DNA from: Nocardioides sp. Root140
Lineage (GTDB): Bacteria; Actinomycetota; Actinomycetes; Propionibacteriales; Nocardioidaceae
Direction: 5' to 3'
Length of the DNA stretch: 64,000 nt
Assembly (NCBI RefSeq): GCF_001426745.1
Contig: NZ_LMFI01000010.1
Location: 1,226,672-1,290,671 of the forward strand
Shown here: positions 7,126-15,472 of the stretch, piece by piece
Layout: each line of letters begins with the position of its first letter
How positions within the stretch are numbered: position 1 is the stretch's first letter
The notes under the pieces: model-generated
Told to the model about the DNA's origin: nothing
The model's database searches: none
What the model saw: only the letters and a program-made list of their open reading frames with translations
Translations under genes and position numbers: made by a program

Positions 7126-8909
7126 CGTCGGCTCTCTTCCAACTCGATCAGCGCCACCGGCACGTCGACGTGTCGCGAGCGCAAGTACTCCCCCAGGCCC
7201 TTGGCCTGCGGGTCGGGTCGGGCGGTCTCGGCGACGCCGGCGCCCAGGAGGCCCACGACGACGAAGTTGAGGGCGTTGAGCCGGGGCAGCGCCCATCGCC
7301 GGATCTCGAGGTCTGCGGCCTCCGGCAGCAGCTCGCGGAACCGCTCCACGGTGAGGTGGGCGTCGAGCCAGGCGAAACCGCGCTCGTCCTCGGTCCAGAT
7401 GCCGACGTTGGCGTTGCCCCCCTTGTCGCCCGAGCGCGCACTGCACACCGTGCCGAGCGGGACCCTGCGGGTCTCACCCGCGATCGCTGTGACGTCGGTC
7501 CCGAGGGCCGACACCGGCTGGGACTCCACGGGGGTGGCGGTGGGTCCGTGCGGCACCACTCGTCTGGTGCCGTCGGGCAGCACCACGCTGTGCGTCACCA
7601 CGTCGAGAGGCACGAGCGTCGGCCAGTAGACGCCGTACGCGCTGGCGTCGGCGGGCGGTGTCGTGGTGTGGAACCCGGCGTACCCGCCGACGGCGAGCTC
7701 CATGGTCGCGTTGGCGAACCGTCGCCCCACCTTGTTCTTGTCCGCCGACTTGACGGTCACCCGGAGGTGGGCGGTGGCCTGCTCGTTGGTCTCCGCGTCG
7801 GGGCGGTCGAACCGCAGGAGCCGTACGTCGACCTCGTCGAACGTGTCCTCCCCACCGAGGACGTCGAACAGCTGCGCGCGCGCCCAGTCCGCCTTCGCCT
7901 CGATGTCGAGGCCGGTGAGCACGAGCGTCATGGTGTTCCGGTAGCCACCGAGCTGGTTGATCGCGACCTTGAGGTCGGGCGGTGGCGCGGTGCCGGTGGC
8001 TCCGGAGATGAGCACGCGGTCGGGGCCCTGCTGCTCGAGGCGGAGGGTGTCGAAGTGTGCGACCACGTCGGGGTTTGCGTACGCCGGGGACTGGATCTCG
8101 TAGAGCAGCTGGGCCGTGACCGTGCCCGGAGAGACATGGCCGCCGCTGCCGACCTGCTTGGTGATCACGACCTGACCATCGGCAGCCACCTCCGCGATCG
8201 GGAACCCGGGACGGCGTTTGTCGGGGACGGCCGGCAGGCGCGAGTAGTTGCCACCCGTCGCCTGGGGCCCGCACTCTATGACGTGGCCGGCCGCCACCGC
8301 GCCGGCGAGGGCGTCGTAGTCGGTCCGGTCCCAGCCGTGCCACCACGCGGCGGGCCCGACGACCAGAGAGGCGTCGGTGACCCGGGGGCACACCACGATG
8401 TCGGCGTCGGCCCGGAGGGCGTCGACAATGCCCCACGCGCCCAGGTAGGCGTTGGCGGTCACGGCCTTGGTGTTCGAGTCGGCCAGCACCTTGCCGGTGT
8501 CGAGATGGGTCAAGGGATGTCCGGCCGCGACCAGCTCCGGCAACCGGTCGGTGAGGTCGTCTCCCTCGATCCACGCGATCCGCGGGGACAGCCCCAAGGT
8601 GGCGGCCAGCTCGTGCAGCCGATCGGTCAGGCCCTCCGGGTTGAGCCCCCCTGCGTTGCTGACGACCTTGATCCCGCGATCGAGGCAGGTCCCCATCACC
8701 CGCTCCATCTGGGAGAGGAAGGTCTTCGCGTAGCCACCCGAGGCGTCCTTCTGCCGCGCCTTCCAGAGGATCAGCATGGTCAGCTCGGCGAGGTAGTCGC
8801 CGGTGAGCACGTCGACATCGCCGCCCTCGAGCACCTCCCAGGCGGCGGCGACCCTGTCGCCGTAGAACCCCGAGCAGTTGGCGATACGGACCGGACGACG
8901 ATCGTTCAC
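7122..8909 (-). CDS. AtuA-family protein (DUF1446, acyclic terpene utilisation)
   Basis: A 595-residue cytoplasmic protein of the AtuA family. GTG 8909 overlaps the upstream stop (GTGA) and follows AAGGAG. The N-terminal 450 residues are the DUF1446 domain, with IANCSGFYGDR at the start, VVSNAGGLNPEGL near residue 84 and GGNYSRLPAV near residue 220. The last 100 residues form the small AtuA-like domain with ARSGDKGGNANVGIW. AtuA is essential for citronellol/geraniol catabolism in Pseudomonas, but its reaction is unknown (established). It is encoded with a biotin carboxylase pair and two hydratases, the same company the family keeps elsewhere. Confidence 0.9.
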   Translation of the reverse strand: MNDRRPVRIANCSGFYGDRVAAAWEVLEGGDVDVLTGDYLAELTMLILWKARQKDASGGYAKTFLSQMERVMGTCLDRGIKVVSNAGGLNPEGLTDRLHELAATLGLSPRIAWIEGDDLTDRLPELVAAGHPLTHLDTGKVLADSNTKAVTANAYLGAWGIVDALRADADIVVCPRVTDASLVVGPAAWWHGWDRTDYDALAGAVAAGHVIECGPQATGGNYSRLPAVPDKRRPGFPIAEVAADGQVVITKQVGSGGHVSPGTVTAQLLYEIQSPAYANPDVVAHFDTLRLEQQGPDRVLISGATGTAPPPDLKVAINQLGGYRNTMTLVLTGLDIEAKADWARAQLFDVLGGEDTFDEVDVRLLRFDRPDAETNEQATAHLRVTVKSADKNKVGRRFANATMELAVGGYAGFHTTTPPADASAYGVYWPTLVPLDVVTHSVVLPDGTRRVVPHGPTATPVESQPVSALGTDVTAIAGETRRVPLGTVCSARSGDKGGNANVGIWTEDERGFAWLDAHLTVERFRELLPEAADLEIRRWALPRLNALNFVVVGLLGAGVAETARPDPQAKGLGEYLRSRHVDVPVALIELEESRR

Positions 8910-9715
8910 GAGATCTCCTTGGCCAGCAGTGAGGGCGGCCGCCCGTCGGAAGGTGCTCCGGCGAACGCTTGGGCGATGGACATCCATTCGGCCGCCGCGT
9001 GCCCGCGGACGACCAGGTCGGTGTCCGCCACGTGGCGGCGCTGGGTGACCACGAAGCAGAAATCGAGCGCGGTGCCCGTCACGGACTGGGCGGCATCAGG
9101 TGGACCCCAGGTCCACCGGTCCCCGTCGGGCGCCGCCAGGTCGATGCGGACCTCCGCCTCGGGCGCGGGCCTTGCGCGGAGCACGTAGCTGAAGGCGCGT
9201 GTCCTCACCCCCAGGTGAGCGATGTGTCGAAGCCGGCTGGTGGGCACGCACTCCACGCCGAACGTGTCGGAGATGTCGAGACCGTGCGCCCAGGTCTCCA
9301 TGAGGCGTGCCGTCGCGCAGCTCATCACGCTCATGTCCGGGCCGTACCACGGCACCCGATCGCGCGCTTCGGCCTCACCGAGGACCTTCAACAACGTCGC
9401 ACGGGAGTCGGCGAACCAGTCCGCCAGGTCCACGACCGGTGTCTCGCGGAAGCGCTCGGCCACCCGATCGGGGAAGTCCGGCCCGAGGGCCATCAGTGTC
9501 TCGGCCTCGCGTCGGAACCGGTCAGGCTCGGTGATCGCGATGATGGCCGCCTCGTCGAAGAACGCCAGGTGGCTCACCTGGTCACGCACCGCCCAGCCGG
9601 CTGCCGGTGTGGCCAGCTCCCACTCGGAGGCGCTCAGGCCCAGAAGGAGCCCGGCCAGGTCGGTGGTCTCGGCCGCCAGGTCGGTCACCATGTCATTCAG
9701 GGTCACGGCGGTCAT
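8906..9715 (-). CDS. DinB/mycothiol-isomerase-like protein (TIGR03084 type)
   Basis: A 269-residue protein with the four-helix DinB_2/maleylpyruvate-isomerase N-terminal fold. WELATPAAGWAVRDQVSHLAFFD near residue 40 holds the first metal His, and METWAHGLDIS near residue 135 supplies a further pair-type His. The C-terminal domain is a beta-rich mycothiol-type domain. ATG 9715 overlaps the hydratase stop (ATGA). Relatives are metal-binding, possibly thiol-dependent enzymes of unknown substrate. Its conserved place between a hydratase and AtuA suggests a step in the same pathway, perhaps thiol-linked isomerisation or detoxification (inference). Confidence 0.8.
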   Translation of the reverse strand: MTAVTLNDMVTDLAAETTDLAGLLLGLSASEWELATPAAGWAVRDQVSHLAFFDEAAIIAITEPDRFRREAETLMALGPDFPDRVAERFRETPVVDLADWFADSRATLLKVLGEAEARDRVPWYGPDMSVMSCATARLMETWAHGLDISDTFGVECVPTSRLRHIAHLGVRTRAFSYVLRARPAPEAEVRIDLAAPDGDRWTWGPPDAAQSVTGTALDFCFVVTQRRHVADTDLVVRGHAAAEWMSIAQAFAGAPSDGRPPSLLAKEIS

Positions 9716-10470
9716 CGTCCCTCCCATTGGGGTGCTCGCTTGTCGCGGAAGGCCGCCGGGCCCTCCTGGGCGTCGGCGCTCAAGTAGACGGGTTCCCAGA
9801 TGCGCTCCGCCTCGTCAAAGGCTTCCGCGAGGGGCATCTCTGCGATCAGCCGGGCGGTGCGCTTGCCGGCCATCACCGAGAGCGGCGCATTGGCGGCGAT
9901 CCGCTCGGCGAGCTTCTGGGTCTCCTCGACCAGGTCGTCCGCGGCAACCACCTTGTTGACCAGGCCGACCTCGCGGGCGCGCTCGGCACTCATCATGTCG
10001 CCGGTCAGAAGGATCTCCATGGCCACCCGCGGCGGCACCAGCCAGGAGAGCGGAGCGGCCCACGGGGCACCGCGACCGACCTTAACCTCACTGATCGCGA
10101 ACCTCGCGGTGTCTGAGGCAATGCACAGGTCAGCGGTCTGGGCGAGCAGGAAGCCACCGGCCAGGGCCACCCCGTTGACGGCGGCGATGGTCGGCTTGGA
10201 GACCTCGATGTTGCGGCCGAACTGAGGCACGAAGTCGATCGGCGGGACCGTCAACGCGTTGTCGGCCATCTCCTTGAGGTCGCCGCCGGCGCAGAACGCC
10301 TTGTCCCCGGCGCCGGTCAGCACGAGCACCTTGGCGGCATCGTCGGAATTGAAGCGCCTGACGCCGTCGAAGAGGCCGTCGCGGACCTCCTTGTTCAGCG
10401 CGTTGCGGGCCTCCGGACGGTCGATGGTCAGCCAGGCGACGCCGTTGCGCACTTCGTAGGTGACGCTCAC
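9712..10470 (-). CDS. Enoyl-CoA hydratase/isomerase family protein
   Basis: A 252-residue crotonase-fold enzyme. It opens with a strand and RPEARNAL, as usual in the family. The oxyanion hole is formed by FCAGGDLKEM (about residues 60-70) and NGVALAGGFLLAQTADLCIAS (about 99-119). ISEVKVGRGAPWAAP sits at the catalytic loop. The start overlaps the carboxylase alpha stop by 4 nt and its own stop overlaps the next gene, so translation is coupled through the operon. It is only distantly similar to the other hydratase in this operon, which suggests two separate hydration or isomerisation steps. Confidence 0.87.
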   Translation of the reverse strand: MSVTYEVRNGVAWLTIDRPEARNALNKEVRDGLFDGVRRFNSDDAAKVLVLTGAGDKAFCAGGDLKEMADNALTVPPIDFVPQFGRNIEVSKPTIAAVNGVALAGGFLLAQTADLCIASDTARFAISEVKVGRGAPWAAPLSWLVPPRVAMEILLTGDMMSAERAREVGLVNKVVAADDLVEETQKLAERIAANAPLSVMAGKRTARLIAEMPLAEAFDEAERIWEPVYLSADAQEGPAAFRDKRAPQWEGR

Positions 10471-12464
10471 GACTCCTGCTCCTCCACCACCGCGAGAACG
10501 GTGCCGAGCTCGACGGCCTGTCCGACCGAGACGTCGATCTCGGAGACGCTGCCGTCGACCGGGGCAGAGACGCTGTGCTCCATCTTCATCGCCTCGAGCA
10601 CGACGACGGTCTCGCCCGCCTTGACGGCGTCACCCGTCTCGACCGCGATCCTGACGACGGTGCCGGGCATCGGCGCGAGCAGGGATCCGGGGGCGCTCTG
10701 CGAACCCGGTTCCGGGAACCGGGGCGACTCGATGAGCGTCGTTGCACCAAGCACACTGTCGACGAACGCGATGTCGTCGACGCGACGCACGGTGCAGGTA
10801 CGGCGCACGCCGCCGACCTTGAGGTCCACCACGTCCGGCGATGCATTGAGCACGGTCGTCCCGGGCTGGGCCTCGCCGTTGACACTGACCTCGATCGCGC
10901 CCCGCGAGTAGCGGTAACGCACGTCGTACTCATCACCGTCGAAGCCGTAGACGGCCTCCTGGAAGCCGCTCGGCACATTGCGCCAGCCGGTCGGCACGTG
11001 TTCGAGGACGCGCGCGGTCTCACGGCGGGAGGCCTGGTCGGCCAGGGCGGCCGCGATCGCGTGGACGGTGACCGTCTCCGGAGCCCGCCAGGACTGCGCG
11101 AGCGTCATCGGGTCGTGTCGACCGAGGTAGCCGGTGTCGATGGTCCCGGCCGCGAACTCGGGCTCGCGGAGGATGCCGACCAGGAGCTCACGGTTCGTGA
11201 CGACCCCGTGGAGGCGGCTGTCGGCCAGCGCCCGGGCGAGGGTACGCCGGGCGTCGTCGCGGCTGGGGCCGTGTGCAATCACCTTGGCCAGCATGGCGTC
11301 GTAGTGCACGCTGATCACCGAGCCGTCGACCACCCCGGCGTCGACCCGAATGCCGGGGAGGTCGGGCACCGAGAAGCCGTGCACCGTGCCGGTGGCGGGC
11401 AGGAAGCCTGCGGCAACGTCCTCGGCGTAGAGACGCACCTCGATCGCGTGCCCGTTGATGGTGGCGTTGAGGGCCTCCTCGGGCAGGGGATTGCCCTCGG
11501 CGACCAGCAGCTGCAGACGGACCAGGTCGAGGCCGGTGATCATCTCGGTGACCGGGTGCTCCACCTGGAGACGCGTGTTGACCTCGAGGAAGTAGAACCG
11601 GCCGTCGGAGCCCATGACGAACTCGGCGGTGCCGGCGCCGACGTACCCGATCGCCTTGCCTGCGGCGATCGCCGCAGTGCCGAGCTCCTCACGGAGCGCC
11701 TCGTCGACGACCGGTGACGGCGCCTCTTCGATGATCTTCTGGTAGCGACGCTGAATCGAGCACTCACGCTCGAACAGGTGGACCACGTTGCCCTGGGTGT
11801 CGGCGAAGATCTGCACCTCGATGTGGCGAGGCGAGTCCAGGAAGCGCTCCAGGAAGATGGTGCCGTTGCCGAACGAGGTCACGGCCTCGCGACGCGCGCC
11901 CTCGACGGCTTCCAGCAGTCCGTCGGCGTCGTTGACGATCCGCATGCCGCGGCCACCACCGCCGTACGCCGCCTTGACGAGCACCGGGTAGCCGATGTCC
12001 GAGGCCACCCTGGCGGCCAGGGCTTCGCCGTCGATCGACGCGTCGTCGGAGATGGTGACCTGCGGAAGAACCGGTACGCCGGCGTCCGCCATGATCTTCT
12101 TGGCCTCGATCTTCGAGCCCATGCTGTCGATCGCCTCGGGAGGAGGACCGACGAAGATCACGTCGGCCTTGGCGCACTCGCGAGCGAAGTCGGCGTTCTC
12201 GGAGAGGAAGCCGTAGCCCGGGTGGATCGCGTCGGCGCCGGTGGCCTTGGCCGCCGCCAGGACGAGATCGGAGCGGAGATAGGTGTCACCGGGCGAGGTG
12301 CCGGGGAGATGGACGGCCTCGTCCGCCTCGTGCACCCACGGCGCGTCGGCGTCGGCGTCCGAATAGACAGCGACGCACGCGATGTCCAGGTTGCGGGCCG
12401 TGCGAATGATGCGCGAGGCGATCTCGCCCCGGTTCGCGATGAGCAGCTTGCTGATGGTTGCCAT
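10467..12464 (-). CDS. Acyl-CoA carboxylase alpha subunit (biotin carboxylase plus biotin carrier)
   Basis: A 665-residue biotin-dependent carboxylase subunit. Biotin carboxylase spans residues 1-450: KLLIANRGEIASRIIRTA at the N-terminus, the ATP-grasp Gly-rich loop KAAYGGGGRGMRIV near 165, and EVNTRLQVEHPVTEM near 290. The C-terminal carrier domain has EAMKMEHS, whose Lys is biotinylated. The length matches MccA, LiuD and AtuF. It uses ATP and bicarbonate to load biotin, and the beta subunit then carboxylates the acyl-CoA. Sequence alone cannot separate methylcrotonyl-, geranyl- and other acyl-CoA substrates; AtuA and two hydratases in the operon favour a branched or isoprenoid substrate (inference). 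Confidence 0.93.
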   Translation of the reverse strand: MATISKLLIANRGEIASRIIRTARNLDIACVAVYSDADADAPWVHEADEAVHLPGTSPGDTYLRSDLVLAAAKATGADAIHPGYGFLSENADFARECAKADVIFVGPPPEAIDSMGSKIEAKKIMADAGVPVLPQVTISDDASIDGEALAARVASDIGYPVLVKAAYGGGGRGMRIVNDADGLLEAVEGARREAVTSFGNGTIFLERFLDSPRHIEVQIFADTQGNVVHLFERECSIQRRYQKIIEEAPSPVVDEALREELGTAAIAAGKAIGYVGAGTAEFVMGSDGRFYFLEVNTRLQVEHPVTEMITGLDLVRLQLLVAEGNPLPEEALNATINGHAIEVRLYAEDVAAGFLPATGTVHGFSVPDLPGIRVDAGVVDGSVISVHYDAMLAKVIAHGPSRDDARRTLARALADSRLHGVVTNRELLVGILREPEFAAGTIDTGYLGRHDPMTLAQSWRAPETVTVHAIAAALADQASRRETARVLEHVPTGWRNVPSGFQEAVYGFDGDEYDVRYRYSRGAIEVSVNGEAQPGTTVLNASPDVVDLKVGGVRRTCTVRRVDDIAFVDSVLGATTLIESPRFPEPGSQSAPGSLLAPMPGTVVRIAVETGDAVKAGETVVVLEAMKMEHSVSAPVDGSVSEIDVSVGQAVELGTVLAVVEEQES

Positions 12465-12475
12465 GGGTTCCGTTC

Positions 12476-14074
12476 TCACATTCGGAAGACGCCGTAGCCG
12501 CGTCTGCCCTCGATGACCTGGGTGTGCACCGCGGAGAGCGCCATTCCAAGCACTGTGCGGGTGTCGCGCGGGTCGATCACGCCGTCGTCGTACAGCCGTG
12601 CGCTGGTGAAGAACGAGTGCGACTCGGCGGTGATCTGCTCCTCGATCTGCTTGGTCTTGATCGCGTCGGCCTCGAGGTCGAACTCGCGGCCGGCGGCCTC
12701 GGCGGCCTGCTTGCCCACGATCGAGAGGACGCCGGCGAGCTGCGAACCACCCATCACTGCGAGCTTCGCGTTGACCCAGGTGAACATGAAGCGCGGGTCG
12801 TAGGCGCGGCCGGACATGCCGTAGTTGCCGGCACCGAAGGAGGCTCCGATGTTGATCGTCAGGTGCGGCACCGTGCTGTTGGTGACGGCGTTGATCATCT
12901 TCGCGCCGTCCTTGATGATGCCGCCCTGCTCGTAGTCCTTGCCGACCATGAAGCCGGTGCAGTTCTGCAGGAAGACCAGCGGGATGTCGAGCTGGTTGGC
13001 CAGCATGATGAACTCGGTGCCCTTCTGGGCCTCCTCGCTGAACAGCACGCCGCGCGCGTTGGCCAGGATGCCCACCGGGTAGCCGTGGATCGACGCCCAG
13101 CCGGTGACCAGGCTGCTGCCGTAGAGCGGCTTGTACTCGCTGAAGCGCGAGCCGTCGACCACGCGGGCCAGGACCTCCTTCGGGTCCACCGGCACCCGGA
13201 AGTCCGCGGCTGCGATGCCGAGCAGCTCGTCCTCGTCGTACAACGGCGCGTCCGGCTCGTGGCTGGGAGCCGGGCCGTGCTTGCGCCAGTTGATCTCCGA
13301 CATGATCTGCCGGCCGATGCGCAGGGCGTCGCGCTCGTCGACCGCGAAGTGGTCGGCCAGGCCGGAGACCCGGGCGTGCATGTCCGCGCCGCCGAGCTCC
13401 TCGTCGTCCGACTCCTCGCCGGTCGCCATCTTGACCAGGGGCGGTCCACCGAGGAAGACCTTGGCGGCTTGGTCCACGAGCACCGCGTAGTCGCACATGC
13501 CCGGCACGTAGGCGCCACCGGCGGTCGAGTTGCCGAACACGAGGGCCAGGGTCGGAACACCCATGCCGGAGAGCTCGGAGAGACCCTGGAAGATCTTGCC
13601 CGCGGCCACGAAGAGCTCGGACTGGGTCGGCAGGTCGGCACCACCGGACTCGACCAGGTTGATGACCGGCAGCCGGTTGGTCTTGGCGATGTCGAGGGCG
13701 CGGAGGTTCTTGCGCAGCGTGTAGGGGTTCATCGTTCCGCCGCGGACCGTCGGGTCGTGGGCAATGATCACGCACTCGACACCGGAGACGACGCCGAGGC
13801 CGGTGACGATGCTGGCGCCGACGGTGAACTGGGTTCCCCAGGCCGCCAACGACGAGAACTCGAGGAACGGCGCGTCACGGTCGAGCAGCAGCTCGATCCG
13901 CTCCCGGGCCAGCATCTTTCCGCGGGCGCGGTGCCGGTCGCCGTACTTGGCCCCGCCACCGGCTCGCGCCAGGTCCAACTGCTGCTCGAGCTCCGCGAGA
14001 GCCGCCTCCTGGACGGCGCGGTTCTCCTGAAACTGATCGCCGCGGGGGTCCACGGCCGTACGCAATGTCGTCAA
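12476..14074 (-). CDS. Acyl-CoA carboxylase beta subunit (carboxyltransferase)
   Basis: A 532-residue carboxyltransferase subunit of the MccB/AtuC/LiuB type. I chose TTG 14074: AGGAGG lies 8 nt upstream and the resulting MTTLRTAVDP matches how relatives begin. The GTG at 14101 would place the ribosome site inside the gene. The acyl-CoA site shows NLVESGGADLPTQ and GNSTAGGAYVPGMCDY, and the carboxybiotin half has FLQNCTGFMVGKDYE and GASFGAGNYGMSGRAY with its oxyanion-hole glycines. It is the first gene of the operon that continues into the alpha subunit 11 nt away. A G-tract hairpin lies about 100 nt upstream. Confidence 0.93.
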   Translation of the reverse strand: MTTLRTAVDPRGDQFQENRAVQEAALAELEQQLDLARAGGGAKYGDRHRARGKMLARERIELLLDRDAPFLEFSSLAAWGTQFTVGASIVTGLGVVSGVECVIIAHDPTVRGGTMNPYTLRKNLRALDIAKTNRLPVINLVESGGADLPTQSELFVAAGKIFQGLSELSGMGVPTLALVFGNSTAGGAYVPGMCDYAVLVDQAAKVFLGGPPLVKMATGEESDDEELGGADMHARVSGLADHFAVDERDALRIGRQIMSEINWRKHGPAPSHEPDAPLYDEDELLGIAAADFRVPVDPKEVLARVVDGSRFSEYKPLYGSSLVTGWASIHGYPVGILANARGVLFSEEAQKGTEFIMLANQLDIPLVFLQNCTGFMVGKDYEQGGIIKDGAKMINAVTNSTVPHLTINIGASFGAGNYGMSGRAYDPRFMFTWVNAKLAVMGGSQLAGVLSIVGKQAAEAAGREFDLEADAIKTKQIEEQITAESHSFFTSARLYDDGVIDPRDTRTVLGMALSAVHTQVIEGRRGYGVFRM

Positions 14075-14161
14075 CGTCTTTTCCTCCTGCTGTACGGCCA
14101 CCGGAACCGGTCGGCCTCACACTGGAAATGGTCTCGATTTCGCCGAACGTCGGCGTCGTCG

Positions 14162-14197
14162 TCGGGGAGGTTGTTACCCCTCCCAAAGGGGGGGATC
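14162..14197 (-). terminator. G-tract/C-tract hairpin between two operons
   Basis: On the minus strand CCCCCCCTTTGGGAGGGG folds into a stem with a TTT loop, and GGGAGG can alternatively pair with CCTCCC 8 nt further on. No T-run follows, so a rho-independent terminator is uncertain. It lies just after the stop of the small membrane protein gene and about 100 nt before the carboxylase start, so it could end the mce operon or act as an operator for the carboxylase operon. Its CCCTTTGGGAGGGGTAA resembles the dyads at the other catabolic promoters. Confidence 0.35.
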
Positions 14198-14423
14198 AGC
14201 GGCTGTCCAGCACGAGGTTGACCGCCAACACGACGGCCCACGTGGCGAAGAGCAGGCCGATCAGGAAGCACGACCTGGCGCCCCGCTTCAGTGAGCGGAG
14301 CTCCTTGTCCCGTCGGGCCATGGACGGTCGTTCGGGGACGAGCTCCTCGACGTTGCGCAAGCCCCACAGGCTCAGTGACACGAAGCCGGCTGCGACGAGG
14401 GCACTGATCAGGACCGGGGTCAT
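14196..14423 (-). CDS. Small two-helix membrane protein, unknown function
   Basis: A 75-residue protein with two transmembrane helices: VLISALVAAGFVSLSLWGL (residues 4-22) and SCFLIGLLFATWAVVLAVNL (about 51-70). A basic and acidic loop containing RRDKELRSLKRGAR joins them, placing the loop inside and both ends outside by the positive-inside rule. ATG 14423 overlaps the stop of the foldase gene (ATGA). I do not recognise a family. As the last gene of the mce operon it may be an accessory subunit (inference). Confidence 0.7.
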   Translation of the reverse strand: MTPVLISALVAAGFVSLSLWGLRNVEELVPERPSMARRDKELRSLKRGARSCFLIGLLFATWAVVLAVNLVLDSR

Positions 14424-15472
14424 CGGTCTTCCAGGGTCCCGGGGCTGACACCGGCGTCGGCCGGCGGCTCGTCGGCGTTCTTCGGGCGGTAGTCGTCGGC
14501 GTACTCGACGTCGGCGTCCTTGATCTCGTCCTTGAGCCACTCTCGCCAGGCCTTGAGTGCTGCCTCCGAGCGGGCTGCGTCCGCGACCTGGTCCTTGACC
14601 CTGGCGAAGGGCATGGCCCGCCCGGGAGTCACCGCGACGACCCGGCCGACGTTCCAGCCGTAGGGCGTCTTCACGGGTCCGAAGACGCGGCCCTTGCCCG
14701 CTGCGAACGCCGGCTCGGCGAACGCCTCGTCGAGCTCCGCCGCGGTGACAGTGCCCAGGTCACCGCCCTTGTCGCGGGTCGCGTCGTCGAGCGAGACCTT
14801 GCGTGCCACGGTCGCGAAGTCCGTCCCGCCTCGTACTGCGGCAACCACCGTGCGGGCGTCCTTGCGGTTGCTCACCACGATGTTGCTCAGGCGACGCTGC
14901 TCCGGGAGGGCGAACCTCGACGGGTCGTCGTCGAAGTAGGACCGCACGTCGTCGGCGCCGACTCCGTCGACCGCGTCCTGGGTGATCTCCCGGAAGAGTA
15001 GGGCGATCGCCTGCTGGCGCTTGATCTCCTCGAGTACGTCGTCCTCGCTGATCCCGAACTTCGCCAGCAGCTGGTTGAAGTCCTTGCGCGGGTCGGCCAG
15101 CTGCTCCTCGAGCATCGCGGCGAGCGTGTCACGGGCGGACTTGTCGGAGATCACGATGTCGTACTCCTCGGCGGCATCGTCGAGGATGAGGCTGACCGCG
15201 ACGGCCTTGGCGGCGTCTCGCTGGAAGGTGTCCTGGGCGTCGGCCGCGGCGGGCTTCTGGATTCCGTACAGGGCACCGAGCGCGTCGACCCGCTCGTCGA
15301 GGTCGTGCTGGGTGATCACTTGGCCGTCGTACTCGAGGACGGCGTCGTCGGGCAGGCCGGTGAACATGCGGTAGCCGGCACCCGCGCCGACGGCGACCAC
15401 CGCCACCAGGGCGACGAGTGCCCCGACCCGGGTTCGCGTGCGTTGCGGCAGGGAGAGCTTGGGGATCTTCAC
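14420..15472 (-). CDS. Exported PpiC/SurA-type peptidyl-prolyl isomerase
   Basis: A 350-residue membrane-anchored foldase. GTG 15472 overlaps the MMPL stop (GTGA). The N-terminus has a basic stretch and one helix (VGALVALVAVVAVGAGAGYRM, about residues 16-36) that exports or anchors it. Residues 45-185 form a SurA N-like helical chaperone region. Residues 190-295 are a parvulin domain, with RRLSNIVVSNRKDA, DFATVARKVSLDDATRDKGGDLG and KTPYGWNVGRVV. Such proteins help exported proteins fold. Inside an mce operon the likely clients are the six large extracytoplasmic Mce proteins (inference). Confidence 0.82.
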   Translation of the reverse strand: MKIPKLSLPQRTRTRVGALVALVAVVAVGAGAGYRMFTGLPDDAVLEYDGQVITQHDLDERVDALGALYGIQKPAAADAQDTFQRDAAKAVAVSLILDDAAEEYDIVISDKSARDTLAAMLEEQLADPRKDFNQLLAKFGISEDDVLEEIKRQQAIALLFREITQDAVDGVGADDVRSYFDDDPSRFALPEQRRLSNIVVSNRKDARTVVAAVRGGTDFATVARKVSLDDATRDKGGDLGTVTAAELDEAFAEPAFAAGKGRVFGPVKTPYGWNVGRVVAVTPGRAMPFARVKDQVADAARSEAALKAWREWLKDEIKDADVEYADDYRPKNADEPPADAGVSPGTLEDR

